DNA from: Bradyrhizobium acaciae
GTDB taxonomy: Bacteria; Pseudomonadota; Alphaproteobacteria; Rhizobiales; Xanthobacteraceae
Assembly: GCF_020889785.1 (NCBI RefSeq)
Contig: NZ_JACMYK010000035.1
Span: forward strand, 1 to 57,078
Reading direction: 5' to 3'
DNA length: 57,078 bases
A program made the translations under genes and the position numbers. The notes beneath the pieces were generated by a model, which did not search any database, was not told the origin of the DNA, and was given only the letters and a program-made list of their open reading frames with translations. How positions within the stretch are numbered: the stretch's first letter is position 1; each line of letters opens with the position of its first letter. This document shows positions 1-10,521 of the stretch, one piece after another.

Positions 1-45
1 CTCCCTCCCCCCTTGCGGGGGAGGGTTGGGGAGAGGGGTGAGCCA
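1..45. repeat. GC-rich palindromic intergenic repeat at the left edge
   Basis: The first bases form a C-rich arm followed by a G-rich arm (CCTCCCCCC, TTGC, GGGGGAGG), then a purine-rich tail. This resembles the short palindromic repeats scattered between genes in rhizobial genomes. It may be cut by the window edge. From here to about 169 no gene was found; the open frame running through 13-369 in frame 1 is arginine-rich and antagonised by the real gene at 170. Confidence 0.5.
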
Positions 46-169
46 CGAGTCGCGACGGAGAGATTCCGCGCGCTCGCGCCCAACGGCTTTTGGCGCCCGC
101 CTTTGGCCCGATTGCGGGCCCGGGGCCGCGTGTGCTTGATATCGGGCAGGATCAGTCACGCGGACCACG

Positions 170-910
170 ATGCGGCTTGCACTCTTTGCCGATATTCATG
201 CCAACCGGCAGGCCTTCGCCGCCTGCCTGGATGCCGCGCGGGCGCGCCGGGCCGAGCGGCTGATCTGCCTCGGCGATATCGTCGGCTACGGCGCCGATCC
301 CGAATGGGCCGTCGACACGGTGACGGACATGGTCGCGAAGGGCGCAATTGCAGTACGCGGCAATCATGACAATGCGATCGGCGTTCCCAGCGACAGCATG
401 AATGCCGACGCGCAGGCTGCCATCGACTGGACCCGCAGCCGGCTCAGCGGCGAACAGAAGGCGTTCCTCGCGGGCCTGCCGATCATGCGCGAGGAGGACA
501 ATCGCCTCTACGTGCATTCCGAGGCCTCTGATCCCGCGAAGTGGCGCTATGTCCGCGACACGTCAGATGCCGCGCGCAGCCTGATGGCGACCGAATTGCA
601 GATCACGTTCTGCGGCCACATCCATCGTCCCGGTCTCTACTCGATGTCTTCGACCGCGAAGATGACGAGCTTCGTCCCGACCTCGGGCGTCGCCGTGCAA
701 TTGCTGACGGGCCGGCGCTGGCTTGCGGTGCTCGGCTCGGTCGGTCAGCCGCGCGACGGCGATCCCGCCGCGTCATTTGCGATGTTCGACACCGCGAGCC
801 GCGAGATCACCTATCACCGCGTGCCCTACGACGTTGCGACCGCGGCGGCGCGGATCAAGGCGGGCGGCCTGCCGGTCTGGCTCGCCGACCGTCTGTCGCT
901 CGGCAGGTGA
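170..910 (+). CDS. Metallophosphoesterase (calcineurin-like)
   Basis: 246 residues, the usual size for small YfcE/MJ0936-like phosphoesterases. The dinuclear metal motifs are visible: DIHAN near residue 8 (D-x-H), GDIVGYGADP near 36 (G-D), GNHDN near 64 (the GNH(D/E) signature) and GHIHRP near 148 (GHxH). The protein probably hydrolyses a phosphomonoester or phosphodiester in the cytoplasm; the substrate cannot be read from the sequence. Its stop codon overlaps the start of the downstream kinase by GTGA, so the two are translationally coupled. A kinase-phosphoesterase pair suggests a shared signalling role, which is inference. Confidence 0.88.
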   Translation: MRLALFADIHANRQAFAACLDAARARRAERLICLGDIVGYGADPEWAVDTVTDMVAKGAIAVRGNHDNAIGVPSDSMNADAQAAIDWTRSRLSGEQKAFLAGLPIMREEDNRLYVHSEASDPAKWRYVRDTSDAARSLMATELQITFCGHIHRPGLYSMSSTAKMTSFVPTSGVAVQLLTGRRWLAVLGSVGQPRDGDPAASFAMFDTASREITYHRVPYDVATAAARIKAGGLPVWLADRLSLGR

Positions 911-2370
911 CGCCGGTGGCGGCGCTGACGATGCAGGCCGGCGCCGAGCTCGATGGCTTCACCATCGGCGAGCGGGTGCACCGCGGCGGCATGGCCACGC
1001 TGTGGACCGTCACCCATCCCGGCATCAGCGTGCCGCTGCTGATGAAGGTGCCGTTGACCTCGGAGGGCGAGGATCCGGCCGCGATCGTCAGCTTCGAGAT
1101 GGAGCAGATGATCCTGCCGCGGCTGTCGGGGCCGCACGTGCCGGCCTGTTTCGGCACCGGCGATTTCGAGCGCCAGGCCTACGTGGTGATGGAGCGCGTC
1201 CCCGGCCAGACGCTCTACAAGCGGCTCGACGCCCTGCCGTTGCCATATGAGGAGGTAAGGGTGATCGGCGGCAAGGTCGCGACCGCGCTCGCCAGCCTGC
1301 ACCGGCAGAATGTCATCCATCACGACATCAAGCCGAGCAGCGTCATGTTCCGCGAGCGCGGCGAGGCTGTGCTGATCGACTACGGCCTCTCGCACCACCA
1401 GCATCTGCCCGATTTGTTGCAGGAGGAGTTTCGCCTGCCTTACGGCACCGCGCCCTACATGGCGCCGGAGCGCCTGCTCGGCGTGCGCGACGATCCGCGC
1501 AGCGATCTGTTTTCGCTCGGCGTGCTGCTGTATTTCTTCACCACCGGCGTCCGCCCGTTCGGCGAGACCGAAACCCTGCGCGGCATGCGCCGTCGGCTGT
1601 GGCGCGATCCGTATCCGCCGCGCGAGCTCAGGCCGGACTATCCGCCCTGGCTGCAGGAAATCGTGCTGCGCTGTCTGGAGATCGACCCCGCGGCGCGTTA
1701 TCCGACGGCGGCGCAGCTTGCCTTCGATCTCGGCCATCCCGAGCAGGTGAAGCTCACCGCGCGGGCGCAGCGGCTCAAACGCGATCCGCTGCTTGCGGTC
1801 TGGCGTCGCCGGTTCAATCTCGGCGCGGCGCCGCCGCAGCCGAAGTCCAATGTCGCAGCGCAGCTCGCATCGAGCCCGATCGTTGCCGTCGCGCTCGATC
1901 TTGGCGAAGAGGCCGAGGCACTGAACGATACCATCCGCGTCACTGCCGAGCAGGTGTTGTCGACGTCGCCGTCGGCGCGGCTCGCCTGCGTCAATGTGCT
2001 GAAGCTCAATCGCCTCGCGATCGATCGCACCCTCGACGAGCAGGGCCAGAACAAGCATGTCGACCGTCTGGTGGCGCTGCAGCACTGGGCTCGGCCATTC
2101 AAGCTGGATGAGAACAGGCTGACCGTGCATGTGCTGGAGGCGATCGATCCCGCCTCCGCCATCCTGGAATTCGCTGCCGTCAATCTGGTCGACCACATCG
2201 TCATCGGCGCGCGGCAGAACTCGATGCGGCGCGCGCTGCTCGGCAGCGTATCCTCGAAAGTCGCTGCGGAGGCGCCATGCACGGTGACCGTGGTGCGGCC
2301 GTCGCGGCTGACGCCGCAAGCAGACGGCGATGAGGCGGCGGACGCGGTCACGCCGCCCGCAGTATTTTAG
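907..2370 (+). CDS. Atypical Ser/Thr protein kinase with C-terminal UspA domain
   Basis: About 487 residues from GTG 907, which overlaps the upstream stop as GTGA; ATG 931 is an alternative start. The N-terminal two thirds are a Hanks-type kinase: a glycine loop (RGGMA), the beta-3 lysine in LLMKVPL, a catalytic loop HHDIKPSSV, a metal-binding DYG in LIDYGLS, and the APE-type MAPER. In the catalytic loop the usual metal-binding Asn of HxDxKxxN is Ser and DFG reads DYG, so activity may be altered. The last ~140 residues look like a universal stress protein domain, with an ATP-binding G-x2-G-x9-G-S-like stretch around GARQNSMRRALLGS. There is no transmembrane helix or PASTA repeat, so the protein is cytoplasmic. 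The coupled metallophosphoesterase may act in the same pathway. Confidence 0.88.
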   Translation: MTPVAALTMQAGAELDGFTIGERVHRGGMATLWTVTHPGISVPLLMKVPLTSEGEDPAAIVSFEMEQMILPRLSGPHVPACFGTGDFERQAYVVMERVPGQTLYKRLDALPLPYEEVRVIGGKVATALASLHRQNVIHHDIKPSSVMFRERGEAVLIDYGLSHHQHLPDLLQEEFRLPYGTAPYMAPERLLGVRDDPRSDLFSLGVLLYFFTTGVRPFGETETLRGMRRRLWRDPYPPRELRPDYPPWLQEIVLRCLEIDPAARYPTAAQLAFDLGHPEQVKLTARAQRLKRDPLLAVWRRRFNLGAAPPQPKSNVAAQLASSPIVAVALDLGEEAEALNDTIRVTAEQVLSTSPSARLACVNVLKLNRLAIDRTLDEQGQNKHVDRLVALQHWARPFKLDENRLTVHVLEAIDPASAILEFAAVNLVDHIVIGARQNSMRRALLGSVSSKVAAEAPCTVTVVRPSRLTPQADGDEAADAVTPPAVF

Positions 2371-2383
2371 CTTCGCCGGATAA

Positions 2384-3085
2384 TCAGATCGCTTCGCCGC
2401 GCGCCTCGGCCGCCGCATGGCGGATCGCGGCGATGTTGGTCTTGTAGGCCTCGACCGTGCCGCCCTTGAACACGGCAGAGCCCGCGACAAAGGCGTTGGC
2501 GCCGGCGGCGGCGAGCTGGCCCGCGACGTCGGGCGCAACGCCGCCATCGACCTCGATGTCGATCGGACGGCCCGCGACCATCGCCCTGACGTCGGAGATC
2601 TTGCCGATCGCCGAGCGGATGAAGGCCTGGCCGCCGAAGCCGGGATTGACCGACATGACAAGCACGAGGTCGATCAGGTCGAGCACATATTCGATTGCGC
2701 TCGCCGGCGTGGCCGGATTGAGCGAGACGCCGGCTTTCTTGCCCAGCGCGCGGATCGCCTGCAACGAGCGATGCAGATGCGGGCCGGCTTCGGCATGCAC
2801 CGTGATGTGGTCGCAGCCCGCCTTGGCAAAGGCCTCGAGATAGGGGTCGCAGGGCGAGATCATCAGATGGGCGTCGAAGATCTTCTTGGTGTGCGGCCGC
2901 ATCGCCTTGATGACGTCGGGGCCGTAGGAAATGTTCGGCACAAAATGTCCGTCCATCACGTCGAGATGGATCCAGTCGGCGCCGGCCTGGTCGACGGCGC
3001 GGACCTCCTCGCCGAGCTTTGAGAAATCCGACGCCAGGATCGACGGAGCGATAACGAGGGGACGCGGGGTGAATGACTGAGTCAT
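2384..3085 (-). CDS. rpe: Ribulose-phosphate 3-epimerase
   Basis: 233 residues starting at the ATG whose complement lies at 3083-3085 (MTQSFTPRPLVIAPSIL). The enzyme interconverts ribulose-5-phosphate and xylulose-5-phosphate in the pentose phosphate and Calvin cycles. Family motifs are clear: IAPSILASDF at the start, the metal/catalytic region HLDVMDGHFVPN, HLMI, MSVNPGFGGQ near residue 145, and IEVDGGV with the catalytic Asp. A longer in-frame extension to 3241 is arginine- and proline-rich and is not homologous-looking, so it was left out. The gene converges on the kinase gene with 13 bases between stops. Confidence 0.95.
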   Translation of the reverse strand: MTQSFTPRPLVIAPSILASDFSKLGEEVRAVDQAGADWIHLDVMDGHFVPNISYGPDVIKAMRPHTKKIFDAHLMISPCDPYLEAFAKAGCDHITVHAEAGPHLHRSLQAIRALGKKAGVSLNPATPASAIEYVLDLIDLVLVMSVNPGFGGQAFIRSAIGKISDVRAMVAGRPIDIEVDGGVAPDVAGQLAAAGANAFVAGSAVFKGGTVEAYKTNIAAIRHAAAEARGEAI

Positions 3086-3336
3086 AGCGCAGTTCCGAAA
3101 GACTTCAGGGGGCGACGGGTGATCCCGCCTAACATGCACAGGCGCGGCGGGCAATGCGAGCCGACGGCGTCTCCGAGCGGGAAAATTCTGCCGTCGGCGG
3201 CAGCTCTTGCCGGGTGTGCAGAGCCCGTATCGATACGCCAAGGCCTGGTTTTATTGGGTTTTTGCCATGGCACACCCTTTGCTCAGCCACTGATCAGCGT
3301 CTGAGCCGCCAGGCGCGGCCTTGTTGGAGTATTGCC

Positions 3337-4170
3337 ATGTTATTTGCCATTGGCGCTGCGTCATCCGCCATCGATCTTTTGAGCTCGCTGATGTCGTCGA
3401 AGTCGACGACCCAGACCGGCAGTTCCAGTCAGGGCAGCCAGTCGACCGGGCTGTTCGCCCCCTCGGCCACGACGTCGACCAGCAGCAGCACCAGCGCCGG
3501 ATCGGGCTCTACCACCCAGCAGATTTCGCCGCAGACCATGAGTGCGCTGCTCGACGCGCAAAGCCAGACGCAGGCCACGGCGTCGACCAGCACGGCTTCG
3601 ACCGGCGCGACGTCGACCAGCCGGTCGGCTGCGCTGAAGGACCTGTTCTCGCTGATCGACGCCGACGGCAACGGCCAGATCACCAAGACGGAATTCGAGA
3701 AGGCGCTCGGCGCCGGCGGCACCAACGTCGCGCAGGCCGACGACGTGTTCTCCAAGCTCGATAAGAACGGCGACGGCAGCGTCAGCCTCGACGAGATGTC
3801 GCAGGCGTTGCAGGGCCACAAGGGCGGCGGCCATCACCGCCACCACATGGAAACCGGCTCGAGCGATGGATCCGGCTCCAGCAGCGGCTCGGGCGGATCG
3901 AGCTCCGATCCCTTGATGCAGGCGCTGAACGGCGCCACCTCGACGTCGGTGACCAACAGCGACGGCTCGACCACGACGACGACGACCTATGCCGACGGCT
4001 CCAAGGTGTCGATGACGACGCCGGCCACGGCGTCCACCACCAGCAGCACGAATTCGTCCTCCGCCGGCAACAAGGCGACCTCGTCGTACAACTTCATCGA
4101 GCAGCTGATCCAGCGCCAGTCGCAGGCGATCTCGGCGCAGGCTTCGTCGTCGCTGTCAGTCAGCGCCTGA
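3337..4170 (+). CDS. Ser/Thr-rich EF-hand protein
   Basis: 277 residues from ATG 3337. Residues 20-100 are very rich in Ser, Thr, Gly and Gln. Two canonical EF-hand calcium loops follow: D108-A-D110-G-N112-G-Q-I-T-K-T-E119 and D142-K-N144-G-D146-G-S-V-S-L-D-E153, separated by the usual ~22 residues. A His-rich patch (HHRHH, near 166-172) and further Ser/Thr/Gly-rich sequence follow to the end. There is no clear signal peptide; the N-terminus is mildly hydrophobic (MLFAIGAASSAIDLLSSL). Proteins of this composition are common in Bradyrhizobium and are probably secreted or surface calcium-binding proteins, but function is unknown. The 250 bases before it (3086-3336) hold no gene. Confidence 0.8.
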   Translation: MLFAIGAASSAIDLLSSLMSSKSTTQTGSSSQGSQSTGLFAPSATTSTSSSTSAGSGSTTQQISPQTMSALLDAQSQTQATASTSTASTGATSTSRSAALKDLFSLIDADGNGQITKTEFEKALGAGGTNVAQADDVFSKLDKNGDGSVSLDEMSQALQGHKGGGHHRHHMETGSSDGSGSSSGSGGSSSDPLMQALNGATSTSVTNSDGSTTTTTTYADGSKVSMTTPATASTTSSTNSSSAGNKATSSYNFIEQLIQRQSQAISAQASSSLSVSA

Positions 4171-4188
4171 GGCGAGACTGGCAATTTC

Positions 4189-4263
4189 CGTCATTGCGAG
4201 GAGCGGAGCGACGAAGCAATCCATCTGTCCACGATGGATTGCTTCGCTTCGCTCGCAATGACG
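4189..4263. repeat. Palindromic intergenic repeat, family B copy 1
   Basis: A long imperfect inverted repeat begins with CGTCATTGCGAGGAGCGGAG and ends with CGCTCGCAATGACG, with GAAGCAATCCAT and ATGGATTGCTTC as inner arms. The second copy is at 12148-12231. It lies between convergent genes and could fold into a long hairpin that stops transcription. Confidence 0.85.
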
Positions 4264-4276
4264 TCAGCGCGATGAT

Positions 4277-5272
4277 CTAACCGAATCGATCCTGCCAGCT
4301 CGGCAGTGCGCCGGGGAAGGGCAGCGCGGTCGCTGAATGGACGCCGCGTGCGATCGCGCGCGCCACCGTATTGGCCGCGATCGCTCCGAGCTTGGTCAGG
4401 CCGAACAGCGGATCGACCGGCTTGGCGCCGGTCGCCGCGGCAAACACCACATCGCCATCGAGCGGGGCGTGCACCGGATAGATCGCGCGCGCCATGCCGG
4501 TCTGCGCGATCATCGCAAGCCGCCGCGCCTGCGGTTTTGTCAATTGCGCGTCGGTCACGACCACGACCAGCGTCGTGTTCTCGGCCGCCGTTGCGTCAGC
4601 GCCGCCCTTCAGTCGCGGCTTCAGCATGTCCGGCGTGAACGCCGGCGGCAGGCCACGTCCGCCGAACTCGCCGCCGATCTCGAACGGCGCCGCCCAGAAC
4701 CACGGACCGTTGCCGACCGTGACGGTGCCGACCGCGTTGACCACCGCAAGCGCTGCGACCTTGACGCCGTCGTCGGTCGTGGCCGACGCCGACCCGAGCC
4801 CGCCCTTCAGATTGACAGTGGTCGCGCCCATGCCGGCGCCGACGCTGCCGAGCGCGAAGTCATCGGCGGCCGCGTTCGCCGCGGCATAGCCGAGATCGCG
4901 ATAGGGCGGGAAGCGCCCCCATGCCTTGCTGCCGCCGTTGAGCAGATCGAAGCAGATCGCGCCCGGCACGATCGGGATCACCGCGTCGCGGATGCGGAAG
5001 CCGCGGCCGCGCTCGGCAAGCCAGGCCTGCACGCCGCCGGCCGCATCGAGCCCGAGCGCGGAGCCGCCGGACAGCGTAATGGCGTCGACCGCCTCGACGA
5101 CATTATGCGGGGCAAGCAGTGCGTCCTCGCGGGTGCCGGGACCGCCGCCGCGGACATCGATCGAGGCGACCGCCGGCCGCTCGAACAGGATGGCGGTGAC
5201 CCCGGAGGCGATCACGGTGTCGTCGGCGTGGCCGACGCTGACGCCGGCAATATCGGTGAGAAGGTTTTTCAC
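4277..5272 (-). CDS. P1 family peptidase (DmpA/NylC type)
   Basis: 331 residues. This is an N-terminal-nucleophile hydrolase of the S58/P1 family, which includes D-aminopeptidase DmpA, beta-peptidyl aminopeptidases and the 6-aminohexanoate oligomer hydrolase NylC. The fold signatures are ITDIAGVSVGHADD-like at the start, RGGGPGTRE near 41, LSGGSALGLDAAGGV near 67-81, and VGAGMGATT near 143. The expected self-cleavage site is visible as E231-N232-T233-T-L-V-V-V-V-T-D, matching the Asn-Thr pair cut in NylC to free the nucleophilic Thr. There is no signal peptide, so it is cytoplasmic. The substrate (D-peptides, beta-peptides or cyclic amides) cannot be decided. The gene is transcribed alone. 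Confidence 0.9.
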   Translation of the reverse strand: MKNLLTDIAGVSVGHADDTVIASGVTAILFERPAVASIDVRGGGPGTREDALLAPHNVVEAVDAITLSGGSALGLDAAGGVQAWLAERGRGFRIRDAVIPIVPGAICFDLLNGGSKAWGRFPPYRDLGYAAANAAADDFALGSVGAGMGATTVNLKGGLGSASATTDDGVKVAALAVVNAVGTVTVGNGPWFWAAPFEIGGEFGGRGLPPAFTPDMLKPRLKGGADATAAENTTLVVVVTDAQLTKPQARRLAMIAQTGMARAIYPVHAPLDGDVVFAAATGAKPVDPLFGLTKLGAIAANTVARAIARGVHSATALPFPGALPSWQDRFG

Positions 5273-5386
5273 GATGCGTCCATCCGCCTGCCGTCCGATC
5301 GATCCGGTATAGCAGCCGCGGCGGATGCATCAACCGTCGCTCGCGCGTGAGCCGCGACTTGCGGTATGACTTGCAGGCATCAGCTC

Positions 5387-5420
5387 AAAAAAACGCCCCG
5401 GCGAACCGGGGCGTTTCGTT
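5387..5420 (-). terminator. Rho-independent terminator of the liv operon
   Basis: Read on the minus strand, AAACGCCCCGG, loop TTCG, CCGGGGCGTTT forms an 11-bp stem immediately followed by a run of T. It lies about 30 bases past the stop of the binding-protein gene. Confidence 0.93.
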
Positions 5421-5447
5421 TCTCTGATCGCATCAGGCGCGAGAGGC

Positions 5448-6566
5448 TCAGGAGCCCTTCGGATTGATCTCGGTGTAGTTGCCCTTGGCGTCCCACTTGT
5501 AGACGACATAGTCGATCGCCTTGATGTCGCCCTTGGCATCGAAGGCCATCTTGCCGAGCACGGTGTCCCACTCGCCGGCCTTGATGGTGTCCATCACCTT
5601 CTTGGCGTCGGTGGTGCCGGCCTTGGCGACGGCCTGCGTCCACACCTGCATCGCAGCGTAGGTGTAGAGCGTGTAGCCCTCGGGATCGATGTTCTTGCTC
5701 TTGAACTTCTCGACGATCGCCTTCGCGGTCGGCTTGTTGCGCGGATCGGGACCGAAGGTGAACAGGGTGCCTTCGGCGGCCGGGCCGGTGATCGAGGCGA
5801 ACTCCTTGTCGTTCATGGCGTCGCCCGCCATCAGCACGGTCTGCAGGCCCTGGTCGCGCATCTGGCGCAGGATCAGGCCGGCTTCCTGATGGTAGCCGCC
5901 GACATAGACCAGATCGATGTTGTCGCGCTTCAGGCGCGAGACGATCGAGTTGAAGTCCTTGTCGCCCTTGTTGTAGGACTCGAACATCTTCTCCTGGAAG
6001 CCGGCCTTGTTCAGCGCCTTCTTGGTCTCGTCGGCGAGGCCTTTGCCGTAGGTGGTCTTGTCGTTCAGGATCGCGACGTTCTTGCCCTTGTAGTTCTTCA
6101 TGATGTAGTCGGCGGCGACCAGACCCTGCTGGTCGTCACGGCCGCAGACACGCGCCACGTTCCAGAGCTTGCGTTCGGTGAACAGCGGGTTTGTCGAGGC
6201 CGGGGTGATCTGCAGCACGTTGGCATCGGCATAGGCCTCGGAGGCCGGGATCGACGACGACGAGCAGAAATGGCCGGCCACGAACGGGATCTTCGACGAG
6301 CCGATCTTTTCCGCGATCGAGCGCGCCTGCTTCGGGTCGCAGGCGTCGTCGTCGGCTTCCAGCGCGAGCTTCTTGCCGAGCACGCCGCCGGCGGCGTTGA
6401 TGTCGGCGACCGCCTGTTCGGCGCCGTTCTTCATCTGCCGGCCGAAAGCGGATTCGGAGCCCGTCATCGGGCCCGCGACTGCGACGGTGATGTCTTGCGC
6501 GAATGCGCTCGCCGATAATGCGAACGAAGCGCCCAATGCCAGGCCGATCAGCTTCAGTGATTTCAT
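5448..6566 (-). CDS. livK: Branched-chain amino acid ABC transporter substrate-binding protein
   Basis: 372 residues starting at MKSLKLIGLALGASFALSAS, a Sec signal peptide with a cleavage site at AFA-QD near residue 23. The mature part is a type I periplasmic binding protein of the Leu/Ile/Val family: ITVAVAGPMTGSESAFGRQM, GGVLGKKL, and the Ser/Thr-rich ligand region FCSSSSIPASEAYAD near 105. It delivers branched-chain or other amino acids to LivHMGF. It is the last gene of the liv run, 125 bases after livF, and is followed by a strong terminator. An in-frame extension upstream to 6668 has no homology and is not counted. The true ligand may not be a branched-chain amino acid, as this family is very large in rhizobia. 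Confidence 0.92.
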   Translation of the reverse strand: MKSLKLIGLALGASFALSASAFAQDITVAVAGPMTGSESAFGRQMKNGAEQAVADINAAGGVLGKKLALEADDDACDPKQARSIAEKIGSSKIPFVAGHFCSSSSIPASEAYADANVLQITPASTNPLFTERKLWNVARVCGRDDQQGLVAADYIMKNYKGKNVAILNDKTTYGKGLADETKKALNKAGFQEKMFESYNKGDKDFNSIVSRLKRDNIDLVYVGGYHQEAGLILRQMRDQGLQTVLMAGDAMNDKEFASITGPAAEGTLFTFGPDPRNKPTAKAIVEKFKSKNIDPEGYTLYTYAAMQVWTQAVAKAGTTDAKKVMDTIKAGEWDTVLGKMAFDAKGDIKAIDYVVYKWDAKGNYTEINPKGS

Positions 6567-6691
6567 GAGACGTCCCTCGTGGTCGTTGCCTCTTGCGGAA
6601 GGGCCCGGCACGCCGGGCCCCAAAACCGCCGGCATTCTCGGCTGATTTTGCAGCGAAGTCACCGGCAATTTTCAGGCAAATCGACGCTGCA

Positions 6692-7437
<746 letters not shown>

Positions 7438-7441
<4 letters not shown>

Positions 7442-8271
7442 GTGCCGCTCTCCATCACGGCGATCGCCTCTTCCTCGTCGGCGCCGAGATAGGCGGCGAT
7501 CACCTTGGGATCGTCGCGCACGGCCTGGGGTGTGCCCTCGGCGATCTTGACGCCGTAGTCCATGACCACGACGTGATCGGAGATCTCCATTACGACGGAC
7601 ATGTCATGCTCGATCAGCAGGATCGAGGTGCCCTGTTCGTTGCGGATCGACAGCAGCAGCTCGTTGAGCCCGCCGCTCTCGCGCGCGTTCAGTCCGGCTG
7701 CCGGCTCGTCGAGGCAGAGCAGGGCGGGCTCGGTGCACATCGCACGCGCGATCTCGAGCCTGCGCTGGTCGCCGTAGGGCAGATTGCCCGCGGCATCGTC
7801 GGCGCGGTCGAGCAGCCCGACGCGGTCGAGCCAGGCCCGCGCCAGATCGATCGCGCGGCGTTCCGCCTCGCGCCATGACGGCAGGCCGAGCAGGCCTAGC
7901 ACGGTCAGGCCCGAGGCGCGCATCAGCGCGTTGTGCTGGGCCACCATCAGATTCTCCAGCGCGGTCATGCCGGGAAACAGCCGGATGTTCTGGAAGGTGC
8001 GCGCCACCTTGGCCTGCTTGGCGATGCGGAAATCGTTCAGCCGCTCGAGCTGGATGGTGCGGCCGTCGTCATGGGCGAGACGGATCGCGCCGCCGCTCGG
8101 CCGGTAGAAGCCGGTGATGCAGTTGAAGACCGTGGTCTTGCCGGCGCCATTCGGCCCGATCAGCGCGGTGATCTTGCGCCGCTCGGCGGTGAAGGAGAGC
8201 TCGTTGACCGCGATGATCCCGCCGAAGCGCATCATCAGGCGGTCGACGGTGAGAATGGGATCGCCGCTCAT
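7438..8271 (-). CDS. livG: Branched-chain amino acid ABC transporter ATP-binding protein LivG
   Basis: 277 residues starting at MSGDPILTVDRLMMRFGG, with ATG overlapping the livM stop (ATGA). Walker A is GPNGAGKTT, followed by the LivG-typical VFNCITGFYRPSGG. The insertion ARTFQNIRLFPGMTALENLMVAQHN is the LivG Q-loop region. The signature region reads LPYGDQRRLEIARAM instead of LSGGQ, normal for LivG. Walker B is LLCLDEPAAGLN. It partners LivF as the second ATPase. Confidence 0.95.
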
Positions 8272-9593
8272 CCGTGGCCCTCCTTGACGAGGTCGGACGA
8301 GATCGCCTGGTTGCGCTCCAGGAACACGGTCGGCGCGCGATGGCCGATCAGCCCGCGCGGCCGCCAGATCATCAGCAGCACCATCGCGATGCCGAACACC
8401 AGCATGCGGTATTGATCGAGGCCGCGGAATAGCTCGAATCCGCCGATCATGGTCAGCGCTGCCAGCGCGACGCCAAGCTGCGAGCCCATGCCGCCGAGCA
8501 CGACGATCGCCAGCACCAGCGCCGATTCCTGGAAGGTGAAGGATTCCGGGCTGATGAAGCCCTGCCGTGTGGCGAAGAACGCGCCGGCGAAGCCGCCGAA
8601 CATCGCACCGGTCGCGAACGCCGTCAGCTTGGTGGTCGTGGTGTTGATGCCGAGCGCGCGGCAGGCGACCTCGTCCTCGCGCAGCGCCTCCCAGGCGCGG
8701 CCGATCGGCAGCCGCCGCAGCCGGATCGTCACCCAGTTGGTGAGCAGCGCCATCGCCAGGATCAGGTAGAACAGGAACACGAGGCGATGGGTCGGCGAGA
8801 ACTCGATGCCGAGCCTGGCGGCGAGTCCGCTGTCGCTGTTGTCGAGCGGAATGCCGAACATGGTCGGGCGGGGAATTCCCGAGACCCCATTGGGACCGCC
8901 GGTCAGGCTCTGCCAGTTGATGATGACGAGGCGGATGATCTCGCCGAAGGCGAGCGTCACGATCGCGAGATAATCCCCGCGCAGCCGCAGCACCGGAAAG
9001 CCGAGCAGCACGCCCCAGAACGCCGCCAGGATGCCGGCGAGCGGCAGGCAGACCCAGAACGACAATCCGAAATTGGTCGCAAGCAGCGCGTAGGAATAGG
9101 CGCCGACCGCATAGAAGGCGACATAGCCGAGATCGAGCAGGCCGGCGAGGCCGACCACGACGTTCAATCCCCATCCCAGCATCACATAGGTCAGGACCAG
9201 GATCGAGAGGTCGAGAATGTAGCGCTGGTCATAGAAGATCACCGGCACCAGGAAAGCGAACACCAGCAGCGCCGGCGCCAGCCAGCGGCCGGCGAACGAC
9301 ATCGCTGACTGCACCGGCTTCGGAACGAGGCTGTCCTTGTCGATCGGCCCCCACCATTGCCGCAGCAGCTCGACGATGATGCTGCCGCCGAACACCGTGG
9401 CGACGAGGGCTGCGAGGTCGCCGAACCGCGTCCAGTAGATCAGGCCGCCTTGCGGTCCGGCCTCGGTGCGCACGCCGATCATCAGCGAGAACAGCACCAG
9501 CGCGACGAGCGCGCTGATCAGGGCTTTCTTGAGAATGAAGGCGCCGCCCGAGGGCTGCGCGGCATGCGAGGGGCGGGCTGAGGTCGCGCTCAC
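8268..9593 (-). CDS. livM: Branched-chain amino acid ABC transporter permease LivM
   Basis: About 441 residues from GTG at 9593 (MSATSARPSHAAQPSG), ten bases after the livH stop. An ATG at 9632 inside livH would add 13 residues. The protein has an extra N-terminal region of about 120 residues with two to three hydrophobic segments, then the conserved LivM core: YVMLGWGLNVVVGLAGLLDLGYVAFYAVGAYSYAL, the EAA-like GRAWEALREDEVACRALG, and RPRGLIG near the C-terminus. It forms the inner-membrane channel with LivH. Confidence 0.93.
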   Translation of the reverse strand: MSATSARPSHAAQPSGGAFILKKALISALVALVLFSLMIGVRTEAGPQGGLIYWTRFGDLAALVATVFGGSIIVELLRQWWGPIDKDSLVPKPVQSAMSFAGRWLAPALLVFAFLVPVIFYDQRYILDLSILVLTYVMLGWGLNVVVGLAGLLDLGYVAFYAVGAYSYALLATNFGLSFWVCLPLAGILAAFWGVLLGFPVLRLRGDYLAIVTLAFGEIIRLVIINWQSLTGGPNGVSGIPRPTMFGIPLDNSDSGLAARLGIEFSPTHRLVFLFYLILAMALLTNWVTIRLRRLPIGRAWEALREDEVACRALGINTTTTKLTAFATGAMFGGFAGAFFATRQGFISPESFTFQESALVLAIVVLGGMGSQLGVALAALTMIGGFELFRGLDQYRMLVFGIAMVLLMIWRPRGLIGHRAPTVFLERNQAISSDLVKEGHG

Positions 9594-9603
9594 GAAGTGC
9601 CTG

Positions 9604-10521
<918 letters not shown>

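Noticed and set aside
826..2661. Long 611-codon minus-strand reading frame opposite the kinase
   Set aside because: It is arginine- and alanine-rich with no family features, and is a GC-driven shadow of the kinase and rpe genes.
3086..3241. N-terminal extension of ribulose-phosphate epimerase
   Set aside because: The extra residues are Arg/Pro-rich and unlike the family; the conserved start IAPSILAS follows ATG 3085.
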